A stretch of 64,000 nt of DNA, taken from JBBQKI01 sp038326725. GTDB taxonomy: Bacteria > Bacteroidota > Bacteroidia > Flavobacteriales > Flavobacteriaceae. The notes under the pieces were generated by a model. That model worked only from the letters and a program-made list of their open reading frames with translations. It was not told the DNA's origin and searched no databases. The position numbers and the translations under genes are program-made. Shown in pieces: positions 9,397 to 16,886 of this stretch. The stretch spans positions 12,548 to 76,547 of the forward strand of contig JBBQKI010000007.1 of NCBI GenBank assembly GCA_038326725.1, in the 5' to 3' direction. Position 1 is the first letter of the stretch. Every line of letters begins with the position of its first letter.

Positions 9397-9799
9397 AATT
9401 TTATGGAAAATCGCCCTCTTGGTAAGTATTCTAGGGGGCGTTTTTTTTATATTCTTTTTTTTAAATCCTTCGCAGCATTCTTTTTTCCTGCCCTGCCCTT
9501 TTCATTATATTACGGGTTATCATTGCCCAGGTTGTGGATCGCAGCGGGCGTTGCACCAATTATTACATTTAAATTTGCTGGAAGCCTTCAGACTAAATCC
9601 CCTCATGGTTTTAACCTTGCCATTATTGATTTACGGTCTTGGGGTTACGGCGTCAAATTATGTTTTCGGTAGCCAATACCGGGTAAGTATTTTTTATAAC
9701 AAAATATTTATTTATGGCTATTTTGGGATTGCGTTACTGTATTGGATACTGCGCAACTTGTCCTATTATCCCTTTAATTTGTTGGCTCCTGCTGGATAA
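9362..9799 (+). CDS. DUF2752 membrane protein
   Basis: Up to 145 residues; the start is uncertain (TTG 9362, GTG 9377 or TTG 9419), because no ATG is in frame before the core. The DUF2752 signature is clear: ITGYHCPGCGSQRALHQLLH followed by NLLEAFRLNPL. One N-terminal helix (WKIALLVSILGGVFFIFFF) and at least two later ones (MVLTLPLLIYGLGV; FGIALLYWILRNL). Function of the family is unknown; the CPGCGxxR motif suggests metal or thiol chemistry. It overlaps the end of the CD225 gene in another frame and runs 26 bases into the convergent lspA. Confidence 0.82.
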   Translation: MQGSPVVLWQSKILWKIALLVSILGGVFFIFFFLNPSQHSFFLPCPFHYITGYHCPGCGSQRALHQLLHLNLLEAFRLNPLMVLTLPLLIYGLGVTASNYVFGSQYRVSIFYNKIFIYGYFGIALLYWILRNLSYYPFNLLAPAG

Positions 9800-10406
9800 C
9801 TGGTTTTTCCTTTTCGGAAAAAGCTTTTTTATTGAAGAAAATCAAAAGCCCCACCCCAACGCTTATAGAAGTATCGGCGATGTTGAAAACGGGATCGAAA
9901 AAGGAAAATTCATCTCCTCCCCAAAACGGGACCCATTCCGGTAAAAAACCATCATATAAAGGAAAATAAAGCATATCCACCACTTTTCCGTGAAAAACAG
10001 TTCCGTAGCCTCCATCGGGCGGAAAAAAAGTTGCAACCTGCCCATAACTGTCGTTAAAGATGATGCCATAAAAAACAGAATCGATAATGTTGCCCATCGC
10101 CCCTGCAAAAATCAGCGCGATGGAGAGGATTAAGATTCGTGATGAATTTTTTCGCACCGAATCCCAGAGCCAATAGCCAATCCCTACTATGGCTACCATC
10201 CTGAAAAGGGTCAGGATTAGTTTACCATATTCGCCGGGTATTTTTGCGCCCCAAGCCATTCCTTCATTTTCAACAAATAAAATACGGAACCAATCAAAAA
10301 CAAAAACTTGTTCTCCCAATTGGAAATGTGTTTTTATATAGAGTTTGGAAATTTGATCTATAAGCAAGATCAAAATGATAATGAAGATGGGTTTTTTAAG
10401 GGACAT
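9774..10406 (-). CDS. lspA: Lipoprotein signal peptidase (signal peptidase II)
   Basis: 210 residues from the ATG at 10406 (a TTG at 10418 would add four). An inner-membrane aspartic protease that cuts diacylglyceryl-prolipoproteins before the lipid-bearing cysteine. Visible signatures: LLIDQISKLYI in helix 1, the first catalytic Asp in GAMGNIIDSVFYG, the FHGKVVDML block and the second catalytic Asp in FNIADTSISVGV. Four hydrophobic helices. The segment between VVDML and FNIAD is longer than in E. coli, with an acidic aromatic stretch (FLPEWVPFWGGDEFSFFDP), as is usual in Bacteroidota. It follows ileS and the DksA-like gene on the same strand but behind a terminator. Its 3' end overlaps the convergent DUF2752 gene. 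Confidence 0.95.
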   Translation of the reverse strand: MSLKKPIFIIILILLIDQISKLYIKTHFQLGEQVFVFDWFRILFVENEGMAWGAKIPGEYGKLILTLFRMVAIVGIGYWLWDSVRKNSSRILILSIALIFAGAMGNIIDSVFYGIIFNDSYGQVATFFPPDGGYGTVFHGKVVDMLYFPLYDGFLPEWVPFWGGDEFSFFDPVFNIADTSISVGVGLLIFFNKKAFSEKEKPVIQQEPTN

Positions 10407-10440
10407 ACTTTTTTTCAACTCAATTTTTAGAATATGCCCG

Positions 10441-10448
10441 CAAAAATA
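10441..10448 (-). promoter_or_regulatory. Candidate -7 box (TATTTTTG) of lspA
   Basis: TATTTTTG on the minus strand, 34 bases upstream of the lspA ATG and after the terminator that closes the upstream gene. Matches TAnnTTTG; no clear -33 TTTG. Confidence 0.35.
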
Positions 10449-10510
10449 GGAATATTATTCGTCTTGAAATACTCAATCCAGCAAAGTGGAATTTTATATT
10501 AAAAACATAA

Positions 10511-10538
10511 AATAAAAACCCCATAAAAAATGGGGTTT
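10511..10538 (-). terminator. Rho-independent terminator after the DksA-like gene
   Basis: Perfect 9-bp stem AAACCCCAT/ATGGGGTTT (10516-10524 with 10530-10538), 5-base loop, followed on the minus strand by a T-rich tract. It lies 22 bases after the stop at 10561 and separates ileS-dksA transcription from lspA. Confidence 0.8.
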
Positions 10539-10560
10539 ATCAAATTAAAACAATGTGCGG

Positions 10561-10944
10561 TTACTTTTGCATGTTCTTGGCCTCAATGCTCAAAGTGGCA
10601 TGCGGTACCAGTTTTAGCCTATCTTTATTAATCAGTTTTCCGGTAACTCTGCAAACACCGTAGGTTTTATTTTCGATGCGTACCAAAGCATTTTTAAGGT
10701 CTCGGATGAATTTTTCTTGACGGATGGCAAGTTGCGAATTTGCTTCCTTGCTCATTACCTCACTGCCCTCATCAAATGCTTTAAAGGTGGGCGAAGTATC
10801 GTCGGTCCCATTGTTGCTATCGTTTTTATAGGAACTTTTTATCAGTTCCAATTGCTCGGAGGCGTTCGCTATTTTATCGGAGATCAATTTTTTGAATTCT
10901 TCCAAATCCGCGTCAGCGTATCGTGTTCTTTCGTGTACAGTCAT
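10561..10944 (-). CDS. TraR/DksA-family regulator with degenerate zinc finger
   Basis: 127 residues. The coiled-coil half (about residues 15-90, LEEFKKLISDKIANASEQLE to RDLKNALVRIENKTYG) and the start of the C4 finger region (YGVCRVTGKLINKDRLKLVP) match DksA-like proteins of Bacteroidota. Only one of the four zinc cysteines remains: the CxxC partner is Thr-Gly and the second CxxC is absent, so a zinc-free fold is expected. DksA proteins insert their coiled coil into the RNA polymerase secondary channel; whether this one responds to ppGpp is unknown. It starts 2 bases after the ileS upstream gene's... that is, immediately downstream of the ileS start-to-stop unit on the same strand only in part: dksA lies 3' of ileS, with 2 bases between their ends, so they form one operon. 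Confidence 0.88.
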   Translation of the reverse strand: MTVHERTRYADADLEEFKKLISDKIANASEQLELIKSSYKNDSNNGTDDTSPTFKAFDEGSEVMSKEANSQLAIRQEKFIRDLKNALVRIENKTYGVCRVTGKLINKDRLKLVPHATLSIEAKNMQK

Positions 10945-10946
10945 TT

Positions 10947-13900
10947 TCAGTGTTTTTTAATGCTTAAACTTGTTTCTATTCCGTCGAATGCAATTTCGGT
11001 ACCGTTTTTAATTTCCCTTTCAAATTGCAACCTTTCGGTTAATGTTTCTTCCATTATGTATTTTAAGTTTTCAGTAACCGCAACTTGCAGTTTTTCGTTT
11101 TCTTTGAGCATAACCTCTATCCGGTCCGTTACTTCAAGGCCCGAATCTTTCCGTAGGTTTTGAATGCGGTTTACCAATTCCCTGGCAATTCCTTCATTTT
11201 TCAAACTGGGCGTCAGCGTAATGTCCAAAGCCACGGTGATACCCGCATTGCTTGCAACCAACCAACCTTCAATTTCCTGAGAACTTATAATTACATCTTG
11301 GGGTGCCAAAGTAATGTTTTTTTCGTTAACCAAAATAGTAATTTCACCGTGTTTTTCAAGTTGTGCAATTTCCTCATTCCCAAAGAAATTTATGACTTCC
11401 GAAATAGCTTTCATATCTTTTCCAAAACGGGGTCCCAAGGCTTTGAAATCTGGTTTTATCTGTTTCACCAAAATGCCCGAACCTTCATCTATAAGCTCAA
11501 TTTCTTTGATGTTTACCTCCGCTTTTATCAAATCTGAAACGTCCAATATTTCTTCCCTTTCGGAAGCGTCCAAAACCGGGATCATTATTTTTTGAAGCGG
11601 CTGCCGCACTTTTATTTTTTCCTTTTGCCGTAAGGACAAAACAAGGGAAGAAATGGTTTGTGCCTTCTGCATTTTGTGTTCCAGTTTTGAATCAATAAAA
11701 GACGCATCATATTTTGGAAAGTTACTTAAATGCACGGATACTTCGACTTCGCACAGTACAGGTACTTCGACTTCGCTCCCCTTTTTTTCTTTTGCCATTC
11801 CCTGTGTTAAATCTATGTATAGCCGGTCCATGAAAAAGGGTGCAATTGGGGCCGAAAGTTGAGCAACTGTAACCAAACACGTATGCAGGGTTTGATAGGC
11901 CGAAACTTTATCGTCGCCATAACTGCCTTTCCAATAACGCCGCCGGTTCAAACGGACATACCAATTGCTTAAATATTCCTGGACAAATTCTGAAATGGCA
12001 CGGGCGGCCCGGGTGGGCTCGTAGGTTTCGTAAAAAGCATCCACGTTTCTAATGAGGGTATGAAGTTCCGAAAGGATCCAACGATCTATTTCTGGCCTTT
12101 TTTCCAGAGGTATTTGTGCCTCTTCATTTTTAAAATTATCGAGATTGGCATAAAGGCTGAAAAAACTATACGTATTGTAAAGCGTTCCAAAGAATTTGTT
12201 GCGAACCTCCGAAATGCCGTCCGTATCAAATTTCAAATTATCCCACGGATTTGCATTGCTAATCATGTACCACCGCGTGGCATCGGGACCATAAACATCC
12301 AAAGTTTCAAATGGATCGGCGGCATTGCCCAAACGTTTTGACATTTTCTGCCCGTTCTTGTCCAAGACCAAACCGTTTGAAACCACATTTTTATAGGCCA
12401 CATCATTAAAAATCATCGTGGCAATGGCGTGCAATGTGTAAAACCACCCTCGGGTTTGGTCCACGCCCTCGGCAATAAAATCGGCCTTGCGCCAAGTATT
12501 TTCAACCTTTTCTTTATTTTCAAATGGATAATGCCACTGTGCATAGGGCATACTACCGCTGTCAAACCAAACGTCAATAAGATCGGTTTCGCGCTTCATA
12601 GGTTTCCCGCTTTTTGAAACCAAAACAACTTCGTCAACAATATTTTTATGCAGATCAACTTTCGCATAATTTTCTTCGGAAAAATCGCCTATCACAAATT
12701 CCTGAAAAATATCTTTCAACATAAAACCTGCCTTGACTGATTTCTGCATTTCGGTTTTTAGTTCTTCGATGGAGCTGATAATGATTTCTTCCTTCGAATC
12801 TTCCGTACGCCAAATGGGCAGCGGAATTCCCCAATAACGCGAACGCGAAAGGTTCCAGTCATTAGCATTGGAAAGCCAGTTCCCGAAGCGACCTTCCCCC
12901 GTAGCTTTGGGTTTCCAGTTAATTTCTTGGTTTAATTCAGCCATCCGATCGCGGAATTCTGTCACTTTTATAAACCAAGAATCTAAAGGATAATACAAGA
13001 TGGGTTTATCCGTTCGCCAACAATTTGGATAACTGTGGGTGTATTTCTCAACTTTGAAGGCCTTGTTTTCGGTCTTTAATTTGATAGCAATTTCAACATC
13101 CACCGATTTTTCGGGAGCTTCGCCATCATCATAATATTCATTCTTAACATATTTCCCGGCGAATTCCTTTAGTTCCGGCCGGAATTTTCCTTGCAAATCC
13201 ACCAGCGGAACCAAGTTTCCATTTTCATCCTTAACCAACATCGGTGGAACTTCGGGGACGGATTCTTTGGCAACCTTTGCATCATCCGCCCCGAAAGTGG
13301 GCGCAATGTGCACTATTCCTGTTCCGTCTTCGGTGGTTACAAAATCGCCCGAAATAACCCGGAACGCATTTTCGGGATTTGAAAAAGGCAGGGTATAATC
13401 CAATAATTGCTCATAGCGGATGCCCACCAAATCTTTTCCTTTACATTCACTTTCAATAAAATACAGAATTTTTTTATCTCCCGGTTTGTATTTTTTTAAA
13501 GAATCTTTATCGTGTTTTTCTTCGAATTTTCCTTCGAATTGTTTGTTCACCAAATTCTTTGCAAGTACCACATAAATAGGTTCGAATGTATATTGGTTAA
13601 AGGTTTTCACCAAAACATAATCTATTTTATTACCCACCGCAAGCGCAGTATTGCTGGGCAAAGTCCAAGGTGTGGTGGTCCAAGCTAACAAATATGCCCC
13701 CCCCGATCCCCCCGAAGGAGGGGAGGTTTTAAATGCATCCCATAAAGAAACTCCCCCTTCGGGGGTTGGGGGGCATTTAAATTGAGCTACTACCGTGGTA
13801 TCGGTTACATCTTGATACGTTCCGGGCTGGTTCAATTCGTGCGAGCTCAATCCCGTGCCAGCTTTCGGGGAATAGGGTTGAATGGTATAGCCTTTATAAA

Positions 13901-14420
13901 GCAGGTTTTTATTGTAGATTTCCTTTAATAGCCACCATACGGTTTCCATATATTTTGGCTCATAGGTAACGTACGGATCGCTCATGTCCACCCAATATCC
14001 TGCTCGTTCGGTGAGTTTATTCCAAACATCAGTATAACGCATCACGGCTTTTTTGCAGGCTTCGTTATAGGCCTCCACCGAAATTTTTTTGCCGATGTCT
14101 TCTTTCGTTATCCCGAGTTCTTTTTCTACCCCGAGTTCGATGGGCAAACCGTGGGTATCCCAGCCTGCTTTTCGGTCCACTTTAAAACCTTTTTGGGTTT
14201 TATAACGGCAGAAAATATCTTTAATGGCGCGGGCCATAACGTGGTGAATTCCTGGCAAACCATTGGCGGACGGCGGCCCTTCAAAGAATATAAACGGCTC
14301 TTTACCTTCGCGAATGGAAATGCTCTTTTCGAAAATGGCTTCCCTTTTCCAAAAATCGAGCACTTCTTCCGCTATTTTCGGAAGGTCCAACCCTTTGTAT
14401 TCCTTAAATTTTAAACTCAT
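10947..14420 (-). CDS. ileS: Isoleucyl-tRNA synthetase (IleRS2-like, with two repeat-derived insertions)
   Basis: 1157 residues; charges tRNA-Ile in the cytoplasm. The class I HIGH site is LPGIHH (GIHH at residues 57-60), the swapped GxHH form, and the second signature is KMSKRLGN near 691. The CP1 editing domain shows LLAWTTTPWTLPSNTALAVG. There is no C-terminal cysteine cluster, which fits the IleRS2 type. Two segments look foreign: about residues 216-243 (CPPTPEGGVSLWDAF then KTSPPSGGSGGA), encoded by a GC-rich palindromic element, and about 881-895 (EVEVPVLCEVEVS), encoded by a tandem repeat. Both keep the frame. Intact apart from these. The DksA-like gene follows 2 bases later. Confidence 0.96.
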   Translation of the reverse strand: MSLKFKEYKGLDLPKIAEEVLDFWKREAIFEKSISIREGKEPFIFFEGPPSANGLPGIHHVMARAIKDIFCRYKTQKGFKVDRKAGWDTHGLPIELGVEKELGITKEDIGKKISVEAYNEACKKAVMRYTDVWNKLTERAGYWVDMSDPYVTYEPKYMETVWWLLKEIYNKNLLYKGYTIQPYSPKAGTGLSSHELNQPGTYQDVTDTTVVAQFKCPPTPEGGVSLWDAFKTSPPSGGSGGAYLLAWTTTPWTLPSNTALAVGNKIDYVLVKTFNQYTFEPIYVVLAKNLVNKQFEGKFEEKHDKDSLKKYKPGDKKILYFIESECKGKDLVGIRYEQLLDYTLPFSNPENAFRVISGDFVTTEDGTGIVHIAPTFGADDAKVAKESVPEVPPMLVKDENGNLVPLVDLQGKFRPELKEFAGKYVKNEYYDDGEAPEKSVDVEIAIKLKTENKAFKVEKYTHSYPNCWRTDKPILYYPLDSWFIKVTEFRDRMAELNQEINWKPKATGEGRFGNWLSNANDWNLSRSRYWGIPLPIWRTEDSKEEIIISSIEELKTEMQKSVKAGFMLKDIFQEFVIGDFSEENYAKVDLHKNIVDEVVLVSKSGKPMKRETDLIDVWFDSGSMPYAQWHYPFENKEKVENTWRKADFIAEGVDQTRGWFYTLHAIATMIFNDVAYKNVVSNGLVLDKNGQKMSKRLGNAADPFETLDVYGPDATRWYMISNANPWDNLKFDTDGISEVRNKFFGTLYNTYSFFSLYANLDNFKNEEAQIPLEKRPEIDRWILSELHTLIRNVDAFYETYEPTRAARAISEFVQEYLSNWYVRLNRRRYWKGSYGDDKVSAYQTLHTCLVTVAQLSAPIAPFFMDRLYIDLTQGMAKEKKGSEVEVPVLCEVEVSVHLSNFPKYDASFIDSKLEHKMQKAQTISSLVLSLRQKEKIKVRQPLQKIMIPVLDASEREEILDVSDLIKAEVNIKEIELIDEGSGILVKQIKPDFKALGPRFGKDMKAISEVINFFGNEEIAQLEKHGEITILVNEKNITLAPQDVIISSQEIEGWLVASNAGITVALDITLTPSLKNEGIARELVNRIQNLRKDSGLEVTDRIEVMLKENEKLQVAVTENLKYIMEETLTERLQFEREIKNGTEIAFDGIETSLSIKKH
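11737..11779 (-). repeat. Tandem GCGAAGTCGAAGTA repeat inside ileS
   Basis: On the minus strand the unit GCGAAGTCGAAGTA occurs twice, separated by CCTGTACTGT, with the short palindrome GTACCTGTAC between them. Translated in the ileS frame it gives EVEVPVLCEVEVS. The unit is a low-complexity palindromic sequence of the kind found dispersed in flavobacterial genomes (recalled, not searched). No other copy was noticed in this window. Confidence 0.65.
13694..13776. repeat. GC-rich palindromic element inserted in frame in ileS
   Basis: About 83 bases bounded by inverted termini ATGCCCCCC and GGGGGGCAT. The left arm (to about 13730) and right arm (about 13749-13776) are imperfect inverted repeats over ~30 bases, including CCCCCGAAGGAGG against CCCCCTTCGGGGG. 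Composition contrasts strongly with flanking AT-rich ileS. It encodes the Pro/Gly-rich segment between FK and YLLAWTTTPW. A related GC-rich sequence sits in the metB leader at 26779-26815. Confidence 0.75.
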
Positions 14421-14738
14421 AAACCCGTGTTTGCAATCAGGTTGCGAAAGTAATAAATTTTGAAGAAACTGACCTCCCGATGGAAAGGAGATTAAGCCGG
14501 GCCAAAATCTTATATGAAAGATGTACTTTCATATGATTGTGGTTTTTACTCTACTAGCCAACCGAGTGAGTTGTTGATACATTTTCGATCAAAATATTTT
14601 ATTGCAAATGGAAAAAAAGATTGTGCGATAATTTTAGTAGTTTTAGAAAAAATTTGAAATTAACAAAACAAGTTTCATTTCACTCCGTTTTCTTTCAAAA
14701 ATGAAGGTTTCCCTAAATTTCATAACCCATCCTTTTTA
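14421..14738. other. Divergent intergenic region ileS/dsbD with a 9-bp inverted repeat
   Basis: 318 bases between divergent genes. It holds the perfect inverted repeat ATATGAAAG/CTTTCATAT (14512-14520 and 14526-14534, 5-base loop), a possible operator or structured RNA. A TACTTTCG box on the minus strand (14445-14452) could be the -7 element of ileS. No ORF or known RNA was recognised. Confidence 0.5.
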
Positions 14739-16790
14739 ATGAAAAAATTCCTTGCCCTCATCTTTTTTGCTTTTTCCCTCATTGCCCCAGCGCAGGCGCA
14801 GATTCATGACCCCGTAAAATGGACCACGGGCGTTAAAAAAATATCCGAAAACCGATACGATCTTATTGCCACCGCCACAATAGACCCCGGTTGGCATCTT
14901 TATTCGCAAGTGGTTCCCGAGAACGGGCCAATTCCCACACTCTTTACTTTTAAACCCGATAAGGTTTACAAACTTGTGGGGAAAACAAAGGAAGGGAAAG
15001 GCGTTACGGTGAATGACCCGGTTTTTGAAATGATAATCACATATTTTGATAATACTGCTGTTTTTACCCAGCGCATACAAATGGAAGACAATGCCGCCGC
15101 ACTTATTATAGGCGAAGTGGAATTTATGGTATGCGACGAAACCAAATGTTTGCCCCCGGCTTATGTGGACTTGGTTTTTAAAATCCCCGCTGGAACTGCG
15201 ACGGCAATTGAAGACCTTAAAGAAGATGTTGTTGAAGAAAAAAATTTGAATCCGGAAACATTTTCTTTGACGGATACTACTTCCGTTATTACCGATACCA
15301 TTTCCATTGCTGAAGAAAATAGAACTGCATCATCATCTGCGGACCCTGCAAAAAAAGCCCCACAAAAAGGGCTGTGGACTATTTTCATCATTGCATTTAT
15401 TTCTGGGTTTGCGGCATTACTGACCCCTTGTGTTTTCCCAATGATTCCTATGACGGTGAGTTTTTTTACAAAACAAAGCAAGACTCGGGCAAAAGGCATC
15501 AGGAATGCCATCATTTTCGGAATTGCGATAATCTTGATTTATGTTTTTTTAGGCGCTATTGTCACTTGGCTCTTTGGGGCTAGCGCATTAAATGCACTTG
15601 CAACCAACGTTTGGTTTAATGTTATTTTCTTTTTGCTTTTGATCATTTTTGCTCTTTCATTTTTAGGGGCATTTGAAATCGTGTTGCCCAGTTCTTGGCT
15701 CACCAGAGTGGATCGGCAGGCAGACCGAGGGGGTATAATCGGTATCTTTTTCATGGCTCTTGCTTTGGCTTTGGTTTCCTTTTCTTGTACTGGCCCAATA
15801 GTCGGCACTCTCTTGGTCGAAGCTGCTTCAAAAGGCGGTATCGCCCCTTTTGTGGGCATGTTCGGGTTTTCATTGGCTTTGGCTTTGCCCTTTACGCTTT
15901 TCGCTGCGTTTCCCGGCTGGATGAATTCCTTACCAAAATCGGGCGGCTGGCTCAATACCGTAAAAGTATTTTTAGGGTTTTTGGAACTGGCCCTCGCCTT
16001 CAAATTCCTTTCCAATGCCGATCTGGTTTTGCAGCTCCATTGGCTGGAACGGGAAGTGTTCCTCGCCATTTGGATATCCATTTTCGCAACTTTAACTTTG
16101 TACCTTTTCGGGAAAATACGGCTGCCGCACGACTCAGTTTTAACGCATATTTCCGTTGGCCGTTTATGTTTGGGCTTGTTGACATTGACTTTTACCATTT
16201 ATTTGATTCCAGGTTTGTGGGGGGCACCTTTAAAAATAATCAGCGGCTTCCCGCCGCCAATGCAGTACAGCGAAGCCCCGTATGGCGTGGGCTACACCAA
16301 GGTGGACAATATTGGCGGCTTGGGCGATACGTCCGAATTCCCTGAAGGGGCGCACTTAGGGCCTCACGATATTTTGTCTTTCAAAGATTATGAAACCGGC
16401 TTAGCTTACGCCAAAAAAGTCGGGAAACCCGTGCTCATTGATTTTACGGGACATGCTTGTGTTAACTGCCGTAAAATGGAAGAACGCGTTTGGAGTGAGC
16501 CTAAAATTTTAAAACTTTTAAAAGAAGAGATTGTTCTTATTTCACTTTATGTGGACGACAAGCGGAAGCTCCCGGATAGTTTAAATGTGGTTTCAAAAAT
16601 AAATGGGAAAAAATTGAAATACATCGGTCAACGCTGGAGCGAATTCCAAACCCTGAAATATAAGGCCAATGCCCAACCGTTTTACGTATTGATGGATCAT
16701 AATGAAGAAAACCTGATTGAACCCGTAGGCTATACGCCAGATATTGAAGAATATTATGATTGGTTGCAAAGGGGGGTCGCTGCTTTTTAG
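14739..16790 (+). CDS. dsbD: Thiol:disulfide interchange protein DsbD
   Basis: 683 residues. Signal peptide to about residue 21 (LIAPAQAQ), then an immunoglobulin-like DsbD-alpha domain with its cysteine pair in FMVCDETKCLPP. A Thr/Ser-rich linker leads to the eight-helix membrane domain, beginning GLWTIFIIAFISGFAALL with cysteines in LTPCVFPM and FSCTGPIVG. The C-terminal thioredoxin domain carries the CxxC site in DFTGHACVNCRKME. All three cysteine pairs of the electron relay are present. It passes electrons from cytoplasmic thioredoxin to periplasmic thiol proteins. Not in an obvious operon: the next gene begins ~95 bases later. Confidence 0.93.
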   Translation: MKKFLALIFFAFSLIAPAQAQIHDPVKWTTGVKKISENRYDLIATATIDPGWHLYSQVVPENGPIPTLFTFKPDKVYKLVGKTKEGKGVTVNDPVFEMIITYFDNTAVFTQRIQMEDNAAALIIGEVEFMVCDETKCLPPAYVDLVFKIPAGTATAIEDLKEDVVEEKNLNPETFSLTDTTSVITDTISIAEENRTASSSADPAKKAPQKGLWTIFIIAFISGFAALLTPCVFPMIPMTVSFFTKQSKTRAKGIRNAIIFGIAIILIYVFLGAIVTWLFGASALNALATNVWFNVIFFLLLIIFALSFLGAFEIVLPSSWLTRVDRQADRGGIIGIFFMALALALVSFSCTGPIVGTLLVEAASKGGIAPFVGMFGFSLALALPFTLFAAFPGWMNSLPKSGGWLNTVKVFLGFLELALAFKFLSNADLVLQLHWLEREVFLAIWISIFATLTLYLFGKIRLPHDSVLTHISVGRLCLGLLTLTFTIYLIPGLWGAPLKIISGFPPPMQYSEAPYGVGYTKVDNIGGLGDTSEFPEGAHLGPHDILSFKDYETGLAYAKKVGKPVLIDFTGHACVNCRKMEERVWSEPKILKLLKEEIVLISLYVDDKRKLPDSLNVVSKINGKKLKYIGQRWSEFQTLKYKANAQPFYVLMDHNEENLIEPVGYTPDIEEYYDWLQRGVAAF

Positions 16791-16886
16791 TACTTAGTCT
16801 TTAGTTGGTAGAGGACAGATTTTAGACGTTAGATTAAAAAACGGGAACGCAGGAGCCAACAACCATTAACCAACAAAAAACAAACT

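Noticed and set aside
11653..11862. Plus-strand ORF of 69 codons within ileS
   Set aside because: It is a shadow in another frame of ileS, including the tandem repeat, with no independent start context.
13694..13776. Insertion sequence or transposon
   Set aside because: Too short, no transposase, and the reading frame is kept; described as a palindromic repeat instead.
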